Part shown: piece after piece, positions 53,701 to 62,406 of the stretch
Position numbering within the stretch: position 1 is the stretch's first letter
How the letters are laid out: each line of letters begins with the position of its first letter
Assembly: GCA_913058265.1 (NCBI GenBank)
Contig: CAJXPQ010000004.1
Location: 186,001 to 250,000, forward strand
Reading direction: 5' to 3'
DNA: 64,000 nt
Source of the DNA: an uncultured Oligoflexia bacterium
Lineage (GTDB): Bacteria > Bdellovibrionota > Bacteriovoracia > Bacteriovoracales > Bacteriovoracaceae
The notes under the pieces: model-generated
Told to the model about the DNA's origin: nothing
What the model saw: only the letters and a program-made list of their open reading frames with translations
Databases searched by the model: none
Program-made: the position numbers and the translations under genes

Positions 53701-56224
53701 TTGCACAGTAAAAATTCGGTGCACAGGTTAATGATTTTCTAGTTCCTTCATCTGTGATACTAGCAAAGTCGACTCTACATGGTGCGCCGGCACCTCTATA
53801 TATACATCTCTTATTTGAACTACCTGGAGGTAGAGTTCCTTGTTGTAAAATTTCAACAATAGTTTTAGTTGTACTTTCATTGGCAACTTCACTACTTCCA
53901 ATAGGTTCAAAATTAGGCCATTTCGTTTTAGTGCCAGTGACATCTCCACAAGAGTATTCCCATCCTAATTTTGTTATACAGTCAGAGTCAGCTTCACACT
54001 GATGGAATTTTTGACATGAACCAGCTTCATTTTGCGCTGAGGCATTTATTTCTAAGCTTGGATCAAAATCGTAGACAGCACCTGATGAAGAAAAATCGTA
54101 CTCTTGAACACTGACGAGATGATTTGTTGGATTAGCGAGATCTGCAAATGGTGCATTTATCGCAAGAAAGAGCTTACTACTTGTCGATTTAACTATTCTT
54201 CCTTTACCAACTGCAAACCAAGTCACACCGTCAAAGGATCCAATCAGGGCACCACGGTTAAATCCAAACCAATCCCTTTGGTAGCCATTCATAAATAATG
54301 CGGCCTGTGCTTTTAAACGATTTTCTCTTTGAGTTTGAACATTTGAATTTTCACTATGTCCAAAAGGAATCATTGTGGGAGGAAGAAAACAAGCTCTTCC
54401 GAACTTTGTATCTCCATAGTTACCAAGTGAGAGGTTAGTACTATATGTATCCCTATTTGTTGTATAGCCAATTGCTTGAAGACCGACACCAAAGTTCGCA
54501 GTAGGGAAACTTGAGAAATTTGGAAACCAAGAATCTTTTCCACAACTAGGACAGCCTTGATAGAGGCCTGTACGAGTGGCGATTAGGTATTGTTTATCAA
54601 AGTCTAGATCTATTACTTTTGCAGGATATGCAAAGTTAAGTTCCGTGGTCATTTGTCCTAAAATGGAATTCATATTAAATGAGCCATTATTTGGAAAAAT
54701 CTTAAAGTCATCTAGATAGGCGAAGTCAGTTCCTTCTTGAAGGCCAGTGGCCCCATCCGGTAGAGACTGAAAAGGATCAATTTCAATATTTGCAGTATCA
54801 AAGAATCTATGAGGAGCTGACTTTGAATTAATATTAACTTCCATATCTTGAAAAGGTAGTGGTGTTTGTTCAGCTGGTGGAGCATAACAATTTAATGTCA
54901 GTATCTCGTCTGTTTCTGTTCCACTATCATCTGTTTTAAAGATAGGTCTATATTCATAGCTTGGACATGTTCTAACCATTTCATCTAAATCGTTTTTTTC
55001 AGCACAACCACAATTTTGATAAAGGCGTTCCATCACTGTCTTATAGAAATTTTCTGCATCTTCATCATCCATTTCACAAAGAGTATAGCTACCAGAATCG
55101 TTCTTTGGGTTTCTATGATAAGGATCGCTAATTGAGTTAGCTTTCAACTCTTCAGTACAATTATAATCACTGAGAAGTTCATTATATCTATCGTCAGCCT
55201 CTCCTTCAGGATCTTCAGGATCTGTATTTGTATCCGTCTCATCAATAGGGGGAGACTCAAGACATATATAATAAAACTGTGGATATTTTTTATACCAATT
55301 TGCATCTGTATATTTTTCCTGTTCCGCAGCTCCAAAACCTATTGGATCATTGGCAAGGCCAGCGGACTTAGTACTTTTTTCATTTACACATTGTCCTTCA
55401 ATACAACAATCAAAACCTTCTGAAGCACAACTCACATCACTACAAGAGCTTTGGCCATTATCTGATGCGCCGTTCATATCAATTCTTAGAGAGAGATTTT
55501 GATAATCGAGCTCACTGATTTCTGTTGTAACAAGATGAATGTCATCATCATCTATGTCAGTATCATTATTAATATCTACAGTTGATGTGTATTTAAATAT
55601 AGTAACGTTGTTTGATGTTAAAAAATTAATACAAGTTGGACATACTTCTGAAGGATGATTGACTATTGAAACGTCATTAACATCACCCGTGGCACCATTT
55701 AAATTTGAGTCACCAGATTCAAAGTATTGGAAAACTCCATTTTTAAAAACTTTTGTTTTTACATTACAAAAATCATTTCCATATTTAGAATTTAAATTCA
55801 CTCGCATAAACCTAGTCACAGTTCCTGCTTGGAAATTATTTGAAAATGCGGGAACCGCCTTTACTCGAATAGTCTTTGGCTTTTGTGAAGTAGACTGATT
55901 GAAAGTCGCTTCAATACAATATGTTGCTGCGAAATTATCTTGATTCAATAAGAAATTATGGAGCTGATCACCAACGAGATAAATCGTTTTTGTATTATCG
56001 GCATTAATAGTAAGTGTGTTGCTGGTCAGAATGGAATTCATCCAGGTAATTTCTGTACCAAAGAATGCATCATCTGAAATTTCATCTGAATCTGTTTCAG
56101 AATCTGTATCCGTGATATCACCTGTACTGGTATCATTTACTGTTTGTACTTCGCCTTCAGGTAAACAACCTGAAAGAGTGATCAGTGCCAAGACGATGAA
56201 TATGGTTTTTGTTAAATATTTCAT
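50777..56224 (-). CDS. Giant cysteine-rich lipoprotein, 1815 aa
   Basis: The start at ATG 56224 gives a type II signal peptide ending TLSGC (lipidated Cys20) followed by Leu-Pro, then an acidic Ser/Thr/Asp-rich linker. The mature protein is about 1795 residues, acidic, with dozens of cysteines, including six adjacent Cys-Cys pairs (FDCCIEG, NRCCREV, KTCCGSN, NKCCYSY, FKCCREL, SLCCSGL) and several DxDC or NFDC motifs like those in myxobacterial cysteine-rich surface proteins. The CCRE(V/L)G motif occurs twice, suggesting diverged repeats. It is likely anchored in the outer membrane and exposed. Codon use looks like its neighbours. Function unknown; an adhesin or prey-contact protein is possible. 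Confidence 0.75.
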   Translation of the reverse strand: MKYLTKTIFIVLALITLSGCLPEGEVQTVNDTSTGDITDTDSETDSDEISDDAFFGTEITWMNSILTSNTLTINADNTKTIYLVGDQLHNFLLNQDNFAATYCIEATFNQSTSQKPKTIRVKAVPAFSNNFQAGTVTRFMRVNLNSKYGNDFCNVKTKVFKNGVFQYFESGDSNLNGATGDVNDVSIVNHPSEVCPTCINFLTSNNVTIFKYTSTVDINNDTDIDDDDIHLVTTEISELDYQNLSLRIDMNGASDNGQSSCSDVSCASEGFDCCIEGQCVNEKSTKSAGLANDPIGFGAAEQEKYTDANWYKKYPQFYYICLESPPIDETDTNTDPEDPEGEADDRYNELLSDYNCTEELKANSISDPYHRNPKNDSGSYTLCEMDDEDAENFYKTVMERLYQNCGCAEKNDLDEMVRTCPSYEYRPIFKTDDSGTETDEILTLNCYAPPAEQTPLPFQDMEVNINSKSAPHRFFDTANIEIDPFQSLPDGATGLQEGTDFAYLDDFKIFPNNGSFNMNSILGQMTTELNFAYPAKVIDLDFDKQYLIATRTGLYQGCPSCGKDSWFPNFSSFPTANFGVGLQAIGYTTNRDTYSTNLSLGNYGDTKFGRACFLPPTMIPFGHSENSNVQTQRENRLKAQAALFMNGYQRDWFGFNRGALIGSFDGVTWFAVGKGRIVKSTSSKLFLAINAPFADLANPTNHLVSVQEYDFSSSGAVYDFDPSLEINASAQNEAGSCQKFHQCEADSDCITKLGWEYSCGDVTGTKTKWPNFEPIGSSEVANESTTKTIVEILQQGTLPPGSSNKRCIYRGAGAPCRVDFASITDEGTRKSLTCAPNFYCASLSNTAAFNDEVARFGKPLDELIVSNNHFFGMDADVLGRPKHYMNTGSNLTQLPESVQTAIEESVLTFDSSAAGKVGLCRPGKLLPDYQTGTTTKDWEPDVQHQSADPKFRTDYISQIGGCNPTLFTQLRYSSCPMLDIDGNYVHTQDDFLNSNFTIDGVSGTLSKAEVAERLGFAQNSCGLESLSNDAAPLLSTTVVFDELHPFSAFKTIEGESLSTDNVQIEPTLAGEACLRKAGAVCHSDLDCSPNKLMADNADLAPLSFFGNLAEKSYYEEYLVCSQGEAEPSINDEAKYFEYNLGNNRCCREVGKSLTMYTEDSPNATESTGLSTHIFGGLNPTEPTRYSRYSTVDSSINLVTGASNLTRPSANADNGGDKTLDNSPNITDILQWKTVHDTAAKTCCGSNWVREFEDGTNDWSRNRLNIDPNDLKCLNYRSGIYLSENAEAYNLTQAQLDFDKPFMCRAGSLEEGGCIQQGITAIEDFFVERPRLNRTFLGFTLFNSDSSIMDDLWTTNLYSYDILIPYTGENSVATDTFVLDWSNEDNDIEKKNLITRLPSYMTFDPDLTGTTADGDIFTFLRVELPSLTSPGAVIECVNNSAANTNFDCTAAGHGGICGPLDSWTSGVCDGAANNKCCYSYDKDTRSIRVGYSNDSRVAANFEKDDLGLQIKWVPVGTLAWEIIKNPGGLSVDNASILDHRRSAAPGNAMYYLKKLAKFEYLGVPQMAYEPLYCNDIYQKMVPGIFKESEGGEALKTVMDFINHSKTFINPNVDPPFAFDTAGAPFAANDLNINLTATQELVDHNQIFSDNQFKCCRELGATIGKNDSNSLCCSGLAIDDDSEEGNKICKLPARTDLNVYLNKFISGEGLESNDEIQGLEVSDFDTVTGEPLTSTEVLQKIQAIGNEYCSSGSTVRGGAFGVFKASPQHPFRNGNGGLNSIVDEVGDQGTSGNNEEAGYAKFTSGVRWNHHIYCADE

Positions 56225-56344
56225 TCCCAATTACTTATCGGTAATATTGCCCATGATTTTAAAGGGTTAAGTTTATTAGCAGATGGTAGGAATATTTGTT
56301 CAGATTACCGAATTATAACTTCTAAGTGCTTGATAGTTAGTTGT

Positions 56345-58606
56345 CTAAAATGAGAAACCAAAGGTATTTGGTGTGGTATTACTCGGTGAGCTTGTAGGAC
56401 TTGCCACCGGAGATACAGGGCTACTAAATCCAGTTGTTGTGGGAATAGGGGTATAGTTGAAGCTTGTAGTATCAAATTGATTGTAAACTAAGCCTGTATT
56501 ATTACCCTGAAAGTTTGCTTGATCAGTCACATTACTTCCAATGAAAGGTAAGCCTGAATTGGTATATAGAAAATTACTTGTAGGAGGATTGTCAATATAA
56601 CCCTGAAGGTAGTTATTTCTCGCCATGAACCACTCGTCATAGCCAGCAATTTGATTGCGTATAAACTTAGTCTGAGTTTTCGTATTTGTGTATTCAGCGT
56701 ATGCAGGGACACCTTTCGCGATTCCTTCATAAGCAAACGTTGTTCCAAAATTCTTTAGAAAAATACCAGCATAGTTTGTATCATCATAGCCTTGATTAAG
56801 TTGTAGGAAACGATCGTTAATTTCTACCTCAATCTCTCTATCCCTTGTGGCAATTCTGTCTCTGTGTTCATTTTTTTCTTTATAAAAATAACAAAGGTTT
56901 TGTAGCTCTCGATCTAGTTCTGAAGGATTTTTACATGATTCTAAAAAAGCCCTTTGATTTGAATCTTTCTGGGCCTGTGAGTGATTATCATTAACAAGAT
57001 TAATTAATTCATTATTATTCATTTGTATCAGAATTTCTTCTCCATTCTGACCTAAGTTTAATAGTGTTGAATCAACAAGAGAGTAGGATATATCTTTACA
57101 CTTGATGATATCTGACCGATCACTCTCTAGGCAACGCTGAGTCTTTAGTGCATCCAATGCAAGTGCCTTTCTTAGATTTAATGTTGTGAAAGGTTGTGCA
57201 CTGTTTTGATTAATCATTTTTCTTTCTAGCTCTGCAACACCACGTTTTAATTCTCCAAGAAGGGAGCCGTTATCTGCTTTTAATGTATCGTACTGATAAT
57301 TAGAATGATTTTGTAAACATGCTTTTTTAGACTCTAGATTTCCAGTTTCAAGACATGATTGGGCATCAGTTAATCCAGAGAGATTACTTTGATGTCTTTT
57401 AAAATTAACTACTTTTTGTAACTCAGCGTCTAGGCCATATGATGAATCAACTTGGCATGATGTACTTGTCTCATCCGCTCCACATATATTCAAAAGACAT
57501 GCAGAATCATACTTTCCACCACAACGTGACGCTACAGTTTTGCCATCAATTTCTAATGTTCTTATATCTTTAAGCTGATTGTTTATGTCATTATCTAATT
57601 GAGCCTCATAGCGTTTAAGGTGGGAACTGGTTTGTCCAAGAGACTTTGAAAATGATTCCTGGATCGGCTCTGTAAGAAGGAGATTAGGAACATTTAACCT
57701 ATCATAATTTTTTGTAACGGCATTTTCTATTTGAGCTAACACCGGTGCGGTACTGTCGTTTTCTGTGGGTGAATTTCCATTATAATTTACTTCTATATCA
57801 TCTAGCTGCTTTGCTAGTGAGATGATTTTTTCTTTTTGTTCCTGGTTACCTCTATCGAAGGTGTTAAGCTCTAACTCTAGAGCCGCCAGTTTCTTTATAT
57901 AGTACGGAGAGTTTTTAAAGGCTGAAGGTGTTAGGTATCCTTCAGTATCATCTTTTTTTATTTCTAATTTTTTTCGATACTCTACAAATGATTGTGCGCG
58001 ATTTTCACTTCGCTCACGAATACCTGGCTCGTTATTATCGTCAGCAACAAGAATACCGTTAATTGTCGTTAGGTAATCTTGATACTTTTCATTGTCATTG
58101 GCCTTAAGATCTTTTAGATTTTGGCATAGTGATTTGTCAGCGTAACTCGCCTCTGGCATAAAACAGTATTCATGTAGATAGACTTCAAGATTTTGCTTAT
58201 TATCACCAGCGTAATTATTAAAATAAACACTTTGATTTCCAACAACCATCAAGGCTTCATCGAGCATAACTGCTTTATCAAGAGACCTATTAAAATTATA
58301 CATATAGTTTTTTGCTTTTCGCACTTTGCTTGTGGTTAAGTCGGCCATGGCATTATGATTACCTTCGATAGTTTGGCCGATACTAAATAATCCTTGAGCA
58401 ATGACAAGTTCTGCCAACGCTTTATTATACTCTTTTTCAAGTTGTAGTTTCGTTTTACAGTCTGAACATTGATTATTTTTTGAAGATAAAAGTTCGTGTT
58501 CAATAAAGATTAAGTTATCTCTAAGGTCACTACAAGAGGCGGAGATAGCACTCTGACTGCTTGAGATAACTATTAAAGTGAATAGAGTAAAAATATTATA
58601 TTTCAT
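56345..58606 (-). CDS. Large exported helical protein with Ser/Thr/Pro tail, 753 aa
   Basis: A signal peptide (FTLFTLIVISSSQSAISA) precedes about 700 residues of strongly helical, charged sequence with many Asn and Gln and scattered cysteines (CSDCKTKL, CGGKYDSACLLNICG). The C-terminal 45 residues are rich in Pro, Ser and Thr and end in FGFSF. No family is recognised. A second unknown giant exported protein (29776-33009) has a similar style. It may be an envelope or secreted factor. It lies upstream of the giant lipoprotein on the same strand, 120 bases away, and could be in the same operon. Confidence 0.65.
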   Translation of the reverse strand: MKYNIFTLFTLIVISSSQSAISASCSDLRDNLIFIEHELLSSKNNQCSDCKTKLQLEKEYNKALAELVIAQGLFSIGQTIEGNHNAMADLTTSKVRKAKNYMYNFNRSLDKAVMLDEALMVVGNQSVYFNNYAGDNKQNLEVYLHEYCFMPEASYADKSLCQNLKDLKANDNEKYQDYLTTINGILVADDNNEPGIRERSENRAQSFVEYRKKLEIKKDDTEGYLTPSAFKNSPYYIKKLAALELELNTFDRGNQEQKEKIISLAKQLDDIEVNYNGNSPTENDSTAPVLAQIENAVTKNYDRLNVPNLLLTEPIQESFSKSLGQTSSHLKRYEAQLDNDINNQLKDIRTLEIDGKTVASRCGGKYDSACLLNICGADETSTSCQVDSSYGLDAELQKVVNFKRHQSNLSGLTDAQSCLETGNLESKKACLQNHSNYQYDTLKADNGSLLGELKRGVAELERKMINQNSAQPFTTLNLRKALALDALKTQRCLESDRSDIIKCKDISYSLVDSTLLNLGQNGEEILIQMNNNELINLVNDNHSQAQKDSNQRAFLESCKNPSELDRELQNLCYFYKEKNEHRDRIATRDREIEVEINDRFLQLNQGYDDTNYAGIFLKNFGTTFAYEGIAKGVPAYAEYTNTKTQTKFIRNQIAGYDEWFMARNNYLQGYIDNPPTSNFLYTNSGLPFIGSNVTDQANFQGNNTGLVYNQFDTTSFNYTPIPTTTGFSSPVSPVASPTSSPSNTTPNTFGFSF

Positions 58607-58686
58607 TAATGAGTTTATCGGTACAAATAGATAATACTTTAGTGTAATACTCGGTTGAATGTGAAATCAGTACTTTATCTTGTCAG

Positions 58687-59712
58687 CTATCCGTGACCAG
58701 AGTTCATGAAGACTTCATCGTAATTTATTTTTTTGGGGGAGTTTCCAAGGCCAGTGTAATAGGCCTGGGCAATTTTCATGGTCTCTTCAATATCTTGAGA
58801 GGCAAACATAGAGCCTCTAAATTTTGCACAACCAGGAAAGCCTGCCGCAAACCACACAAGAAGCTTTCTTAGTTGTACGAGTATTGTACGCTCACGCTCA
58901 TAAGTTTCACAGGTGTATTGATAAAGTCTGTCTATGGCCTCAAAGTAATCATCACCAGTAAAAAGTGAATTTTGTGATTGAGCACCATCCTTAAAGGACT
59001 CTAAGAAAATAAACGGATTTCTAAGTGCACCTCTGGCTATCATTAACGCCTTACAGTTTGTGGCGTCCATACGTGCACGTGCTTGGTGTGCCTGATGAAG
59101 ATCCCCGTTTCCAATTATGGGCAAAGTTGCATTTTGGGCAAACTCTTCAATATAATCCCAGTTGGCGAGACCTGTATATTGTTGTGCTCTAGTTCTTCCG
59201 TGTATTGCTACCCACTCAACGCCCTCGTTCAGAGCAATCTTTTCAATCTTATCCGCATTTACATCATCCGCATCCCATCCAGTTCTAATTTTTATAGTGA
59301 GGGGAACATCAATCGCCGCTTTAACATTGCTGAAAAAAGGAGCAAGCTCTTCAATATTTTTCATTAAGGCAGAGCCACCACCTTTGGTTACAACCTTTCT
59401 CACGGGGCAACCCATATTTATATCAATAAACTTTGGATTCGATCGTAAGGCGACTTTAGCTGCTTTTGCCATTGACTCACCATCTTCACCAAAGAGTTGA
59501 ATGCCCACTCGATTTTCTCGCTCATCAATCTTAAGCATATCCATGGTCTTTTGATTTTCGTAATTGATTCCATGACAAGAGATGAGTTCGCTCACAGTTC
59601 CACCAGCACCAAGATCCTCCATGAGAAGTCTAAAGTTTGGTGTACAAATTCCGGCCATGGGAGCAAGAATCAAAGGAGATCCAAAATCAATTTGGCCAAG
59701 GCTGGTAGGATT
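58687..59712 (-). CDS. dus: tRNA-dihydrouridine synthase (DusB-like)
   Basis: The enzyme reduces uridines in the tRNA D-loop with FMN and NADPH. Its barrel shows LAPMAGICTPNFR at the first strand, QLFGEDGES, INMGCPVRKVVTKGGGSALM with the catalytic cysteine, IKIRTGWD, IHGRTRAQQYTG and IGNGDLHQ. The frame is open to 59847, but the start at ATG 59712 (MNPTSLGQIDFG) places the first strand where DusB has it, for 341 residues; ATG 59775 is also possible. Neither has a good ribosome site. It is divergent from the HAD gene. Confidence 0.9.
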   Translation of the reverse strand, partial: NPTSLGQIDFGSPLILAPMAGICTPNFRLLMEDLGAGGTVSELISCHGINYENQKTMDMLKIDERENRVGIQLFGEDGESMAKAAKVALRSNPKFIDINMGCPVRKVVTKGGGSALMKNIEELAPFFSNVKAAIDVPLTIKIRTGWDADDVNADKIEKIALNEGVEWVAIHGRTRAQQYTGLANWDYIEEFAQNATLPIIGNGDLHQAHQARARMDATNCKALMIARGALRNPFIFLESFKDGAQSQNSLFTGDDYFEAIDRLYQYTCETYERERTILVQLRKLLVWFAAGFPGCAKFRGSMFASQDIEETMKIAQAYYTGLGNSPKKINYDEVFMNSGHG

Positions 59713-59827
59713 CATATTCTTTAAACAAGAATCAATCTTACTTTGTAATTGTGGTGAAAATGCTTTATTATGCATGGCAAATGATTTACAACGATTAGCA
59801 GCAATCTGTAAACAAGAAAGGCCGGTT

Positions 59828-60316
59828 TTGAAAAATATCAAGTACATTGTATTCGATCACGATGGAACTTTAGTCGATACAGCATCATATCCAACAAGAT
59901 TATACCCTGGCATGAAAGACCTGATTAATGATATTTCTGATCTAGACTGTGAATTATTTGTTTGGACTGCAAGAAATAGAAACTCGACTATTGAAATTTT
60001 AGATTCCCTTGGTATCATCTCTGAGTTTAAAGATCTGTCCTGTGTTGGCTCAAGTGAAGCCGCTCAAAAGCCAAGTCCTGAGGGAATTCAGAATATGCTT
60101 CTGCATGCTGAATCTAGGGATGAGGTCATTGTCATTGGAGACTCTTTAGGTGATATGATCGGCGGGAAAAGGTATGGTGCTCACACTATCGGAGCGCTTT
60201 GGTCACATGGAAATATGGATTCACAGCAGACATATATCGATCACGGTGCGGATATTTGTTTTACTGATATTAATGAATGTAGAAACTATTTAATAAAAAA
60301 GATAAGAGGTAAGTAA
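59828..60316 (+). CDS. HAD-superfamily hydrolase, 162 aa
   Basis: The best start is the TTG at 59828, with AGAAAGG 6 bases upstream, giving MKNIKYIVFDHDGTLVDTAS; the frame is open further upstream but overlaps the divergent gene. The HAD motifs are FDHDGTLVD with the nucleophile and acid Asp, VWTARNR, a Lys in QKPSPEG and VIVIGDSLGDMIGG. It is probably a small cytoplasmic phosphatase with a short cap; the substrate is unknown. The stop overlaps the ffh start by one base (TAATG), so the two genes are linked. Confidence 0.8.
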   Translation: MKNIKYIVFDHDGTLVDTASYPTRLYPGMKDLINDISDLDCELFVWTARNRNSTIEILDSLGIISEFKDLSCVGSSEAAQKPSPEGIQNMLLHAESRDEVIVIGDSLGDMIGGKRYGAHTIGALWSHGNMDSQQTYIDHGADICFTDINECRNYLIKKIRGK

Positions 60317-61737
60317 TGTTTGATAATTTAAGCGACAAATTCTCGGACGCGTTTAAGAATCTAAGTGGTAAAGGGAAGATCTCTGAATCAAATATCGAGG
60401 ATACTCTAAAGCAAGTTCGTACCGCTTTACTTGAAGCAGATGTAAATTTTAAAGTTGTAAAAGAATTCATAAACAAAGTTAAAGAGAAAGCTTTGGGGGA
60501 GAAAGTTCTTCGTGGCGTAAATCCTGGAGAGCAATTTGTTAAGGTCATGCATGATGAGCTTACATCTCTTATGGGAGATGAAAATACAGGTCTTGATCTT
60601 AATCGTCCTTTAAGTCCCATTTTAATTGTAGGACTCAACGGTGCAGGTAAGACTACCTTTACTGGAAAACTGGCCTTATTTCTAAAGGGTAAAGATAAGA
60701 AAGATGTCTATCTTATTCCGGCAGATAATTTTAGACCAGCGGCCAAGGATCAATTACTTAAACATGCTAAAAGTATGTCCATTGATTATTTTGATTCTGA
60801 CTTATCAATGCTTCCTAAAGATATCGTTAAAGCTGGTATGGCCGAGGCTAAGAAGCTAGGAAAAGATGTCGTTATTATCGATACGGCGGGACGGCTGCAA
60901 GTTGATGATGAACTCATGGGACAACTTGTTGATGTTAAGAATGAACTAATCGATCCAGAAGTTCTTCTGGTTGCTGATGCAATGACAGGTCAGGAAGCAG
61001 TTAATGTTGCACAAGTTTTTCATGAGAAAATAGGTTTAACTGGAACAGTTCTATCGAAGATGGATTCTGATGCAAGAGGTGGTGCTGCTTTATCCATTAA
61101 GCATGTAACAGGTGTGCCTATTAGATATATCTCAGTTGGTGAGAAGATGAGTGAGCTTGAACTCTTTCATCCAGACCGCCTTGCTAAGAGAATCCTTGAT
61201 ATGGGAGATGTTGTCTCACTAGTTGAGAAAGCTCAAGAAGTTGTAGATGAGAAAGAAGCTGAACGGATGATGAACCGTTTAGAGAAGAAACAGTTTTCGA
61301 TTGATGACTTCATGAAGCAGATGGATCAAATCAATAAACTTGGCTCAATGCAAAATATCCTGAAAATGATCCCAGGAATGGGTGGAATGCTTAGACAAGT
61401 GGGGGACCTTAGTCCTGCCGAAGACGATATGAAGAAAATGAGGATTATGATCAATTCTATGACTCAAAAAGAGAGAGATAACCATAAGCTTATAAATGAA
61501 TCAAGAATCTCAAGAATTGCGAGAGGATCTGGTACAAATGATGAAGATGTTAAGGGATTTATAAAGAAATTTGAGCAAATGCAGGAAATGATGATCAATA
61601 TGATGGGAATGATGAAGGGCGGAGGGATGCCAAATATCCCAGGAATGCCTGCTATGCCCGGGTATAGACAGACCGGTGGCCAGAAAAAGAAGAAAAGTGG
61701 CAAGAAGAAAGGCCAATTTGGAAGTAAGTTCTTCTAG
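60316..61737 (+). CDS. ffh: Signal recognition particle protein Ffh (SRP54)
   Basis: The 473-residue GTPase binds signal sequences of membrane proteins on the ribosome and hands them to FtsY. Domains run N (about 1-90), G (about 90-290) with GLNGAGKTTFTGKLA and DTAGRLQ, and the methionine-rich M domain (about 320-450) that binds SRP RNA, with SMQNILKMIPGMGGM and SRISRIARGSG. The tail is basic and Gly/Lys-rich (KKKKSGKKKG). AGAGGTAAG precedes the ATG. It is followed by rpsP, khpA, rimM and trmD, a common gene order in bacteria. Confidence 0.97.
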   Translation: MFDNLSDKFSDAFKNLSGKGKISESNIEDTLKQVRTALLEADVNFKVVKEFINKVKEKALGEKVLRGVNPGEQFVKVMHDELTSLMGDENTGLDLNRPLSPILIVGLNGAGKTTFTGKLALFLKGKDKKDVYLIPADNFRPAAKDQLLKHAKSMSIDYFDSDLSMLPKDIVKAGMAEAKKLGKDVVIIDTAGRLQVDDELMGQLVDVKNELIDPEVLLVADAMTGQEAVNVAQVFHEKIGLTGTVLSKMDSDARGGAALSIKHVTGVPIRYISVGEKMSELELFHPDRLAKRILDMGDVVSLVEKAQEVVDEKEAERMMNRLEKKQFSIDDFMKQMDQINKLGSMQNILKMIPGMGGMLRQVGDLSPAEDDMKKMRIMINSMTQKERDNHKLINESRISRIARGSGTNDEDVKGFIKKFEQMQEMMINMMGMMKGGGMPNIPGMPAMPGYRQTGGQKKKKSGKKKGQFGSKFF

Positions 61738-61775
61738 CAAAGCTTGACATAAATGATGTAATGAATTAAAAATAC

Positions 61776-61795
61776 AATCTTTTGAAACAAAGATT
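61776..61795 (+). promoter_or_regulatory. Leader hairpin before rpsP
   Basis: AATCTTT-TGAAAC-AAAGATT gives a 7-bp stem with a 6-base loop, just before the AGGAG ribosome site of rpsP. TTGACA at 61744-61749 could be a -35 element for a promoter in this gap, but a good -10 at normal spacing is not seen. The stem may affect rpsP expression; support is modest. Confidence 0.35.
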
Positions 61796-61810
61796 ATTAG
61801 GAGATATATA

Positions 61811-62053
61811 ATGGTTAAGATTAGATTACAACGTGGCGGAAGAACACATAGACCTGTTTATACAATTGTAGCAGCAAACTCAAGAGCAGCTAGAGATGGT
61901 AAATTCTTAGAGAAATTAGGTCAATATGATCCAAATGCTACTGAAGTTCTTAAAGATATTAAGCTAGAAGAAATTAAGGCTTGGGTTGGTAAAGGTGCAC
62001 AATTAACTGATACAGTTAAATCACTTTTTAAGAAGCAAGGCGTTAAGCTGTAA
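61811..62053 (+). CDS. rpsP: 30S ribosomal protein S16
   Basis: The 80-residue protein begins MVKIRLQRGGRTHRPVYTIV and contains the S16 block RAARDGKFLEKLGQYDP and the closing KAWVGKGAQLTDTVKSLFKK. It is a primary binding protein of the small subunit, needed for its assembly. AGGAG lies 7 bases before the ATG. It sits between ffh and khpA in the usual ffh-rpsP-rimM-trmD order. Confidence 0.97.
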   Translation: MVKIRLQRGGRTHRPVYTIVAANSRAARDGKFLEKLGQYDPNATEVLKDIKLEEIKAWVGKGAQLTDTVKSLFKKQGVKL

Positions 62054-62056
62054 TAA

Positions 62057-62081
62057 TTAATACAAAAAATTTTTGTATTAA
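62057..62081. repeat. 25-bp perfect AT-only palindrome between rpsP and khpA
   Basis: TTAATACAAAA (62057-62067) and TTTTGTATTAA (62071-62081) are perfect inverted arms around the three-base centre AAT. It lies 3 bases after the rpsP stop. The stem has only AT pairs except two, and no separate U-run follows, so it may be an RNA processing or stability hairpin, or a bidirectional weak terminator. Confidence 0.5.
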
Positions 62082-62142
62082 CTGATTTACTGTGTAAAAT
62101 AACAGAGTCTAAGCTAATAAAAATTTAAACCAAGTAGGTATT

Positions 62143-62382
62143 ATGAGCGAACTTAGAGACTTAATAGAAATTATCAGTAAATCATTAGTAGACATGCCAG
62201 AAAAAGTTAACGTTAGAGAAGTTGAAGGCGAGCAAACAACTGTAATAGAGTTGGATGTAGACGAATCTGATCGCGGTAAAGTTATTGGGAAGCAGGGTAA
62301 AACTGCTAGAGCTTTGAGAACTATTCTAAATGCTGCCTCTACTAAGCTGAAAAAAAGATCCCATTTAGAGATTATAGAATAA
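62143..62382 (+). CDS. khpA: KH-domain RNA-binding protein KhpA
   Basis: The 79-residue protein holds one KH domain with the RNA-gripping loop VIGKQGKTARALR, followed by KKRSHLEIIE. Proteins of this type (KhpA/YlqC) bind RNA with KhpB and influence cell size and division in Gram-positive bacteria; its position between rpsP and rimM is the standard one. The ATG is preceded by AAGTAGGT. A large hairpin follows the stop by 24 bases. Confidence 0.92.
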   Translation: MSELRDLIEIISKSLVDMPEKVNVREVEGEQTTVIELDVDESDRGKVIGKQGKTARALRTILNAASTKLKKRSHLEIIE

Positions 62383-62406
62383 GCTAGAAAAATTTACTTT
62401 ATATTG

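Noticed and set aside
61464-61740. Minus-strand open frames opposite the ffh M domain
   Set aside because: Their proline- and isoleucine-rich sequences are the reverse reading of the Met/Gly-rich Ffh tail.
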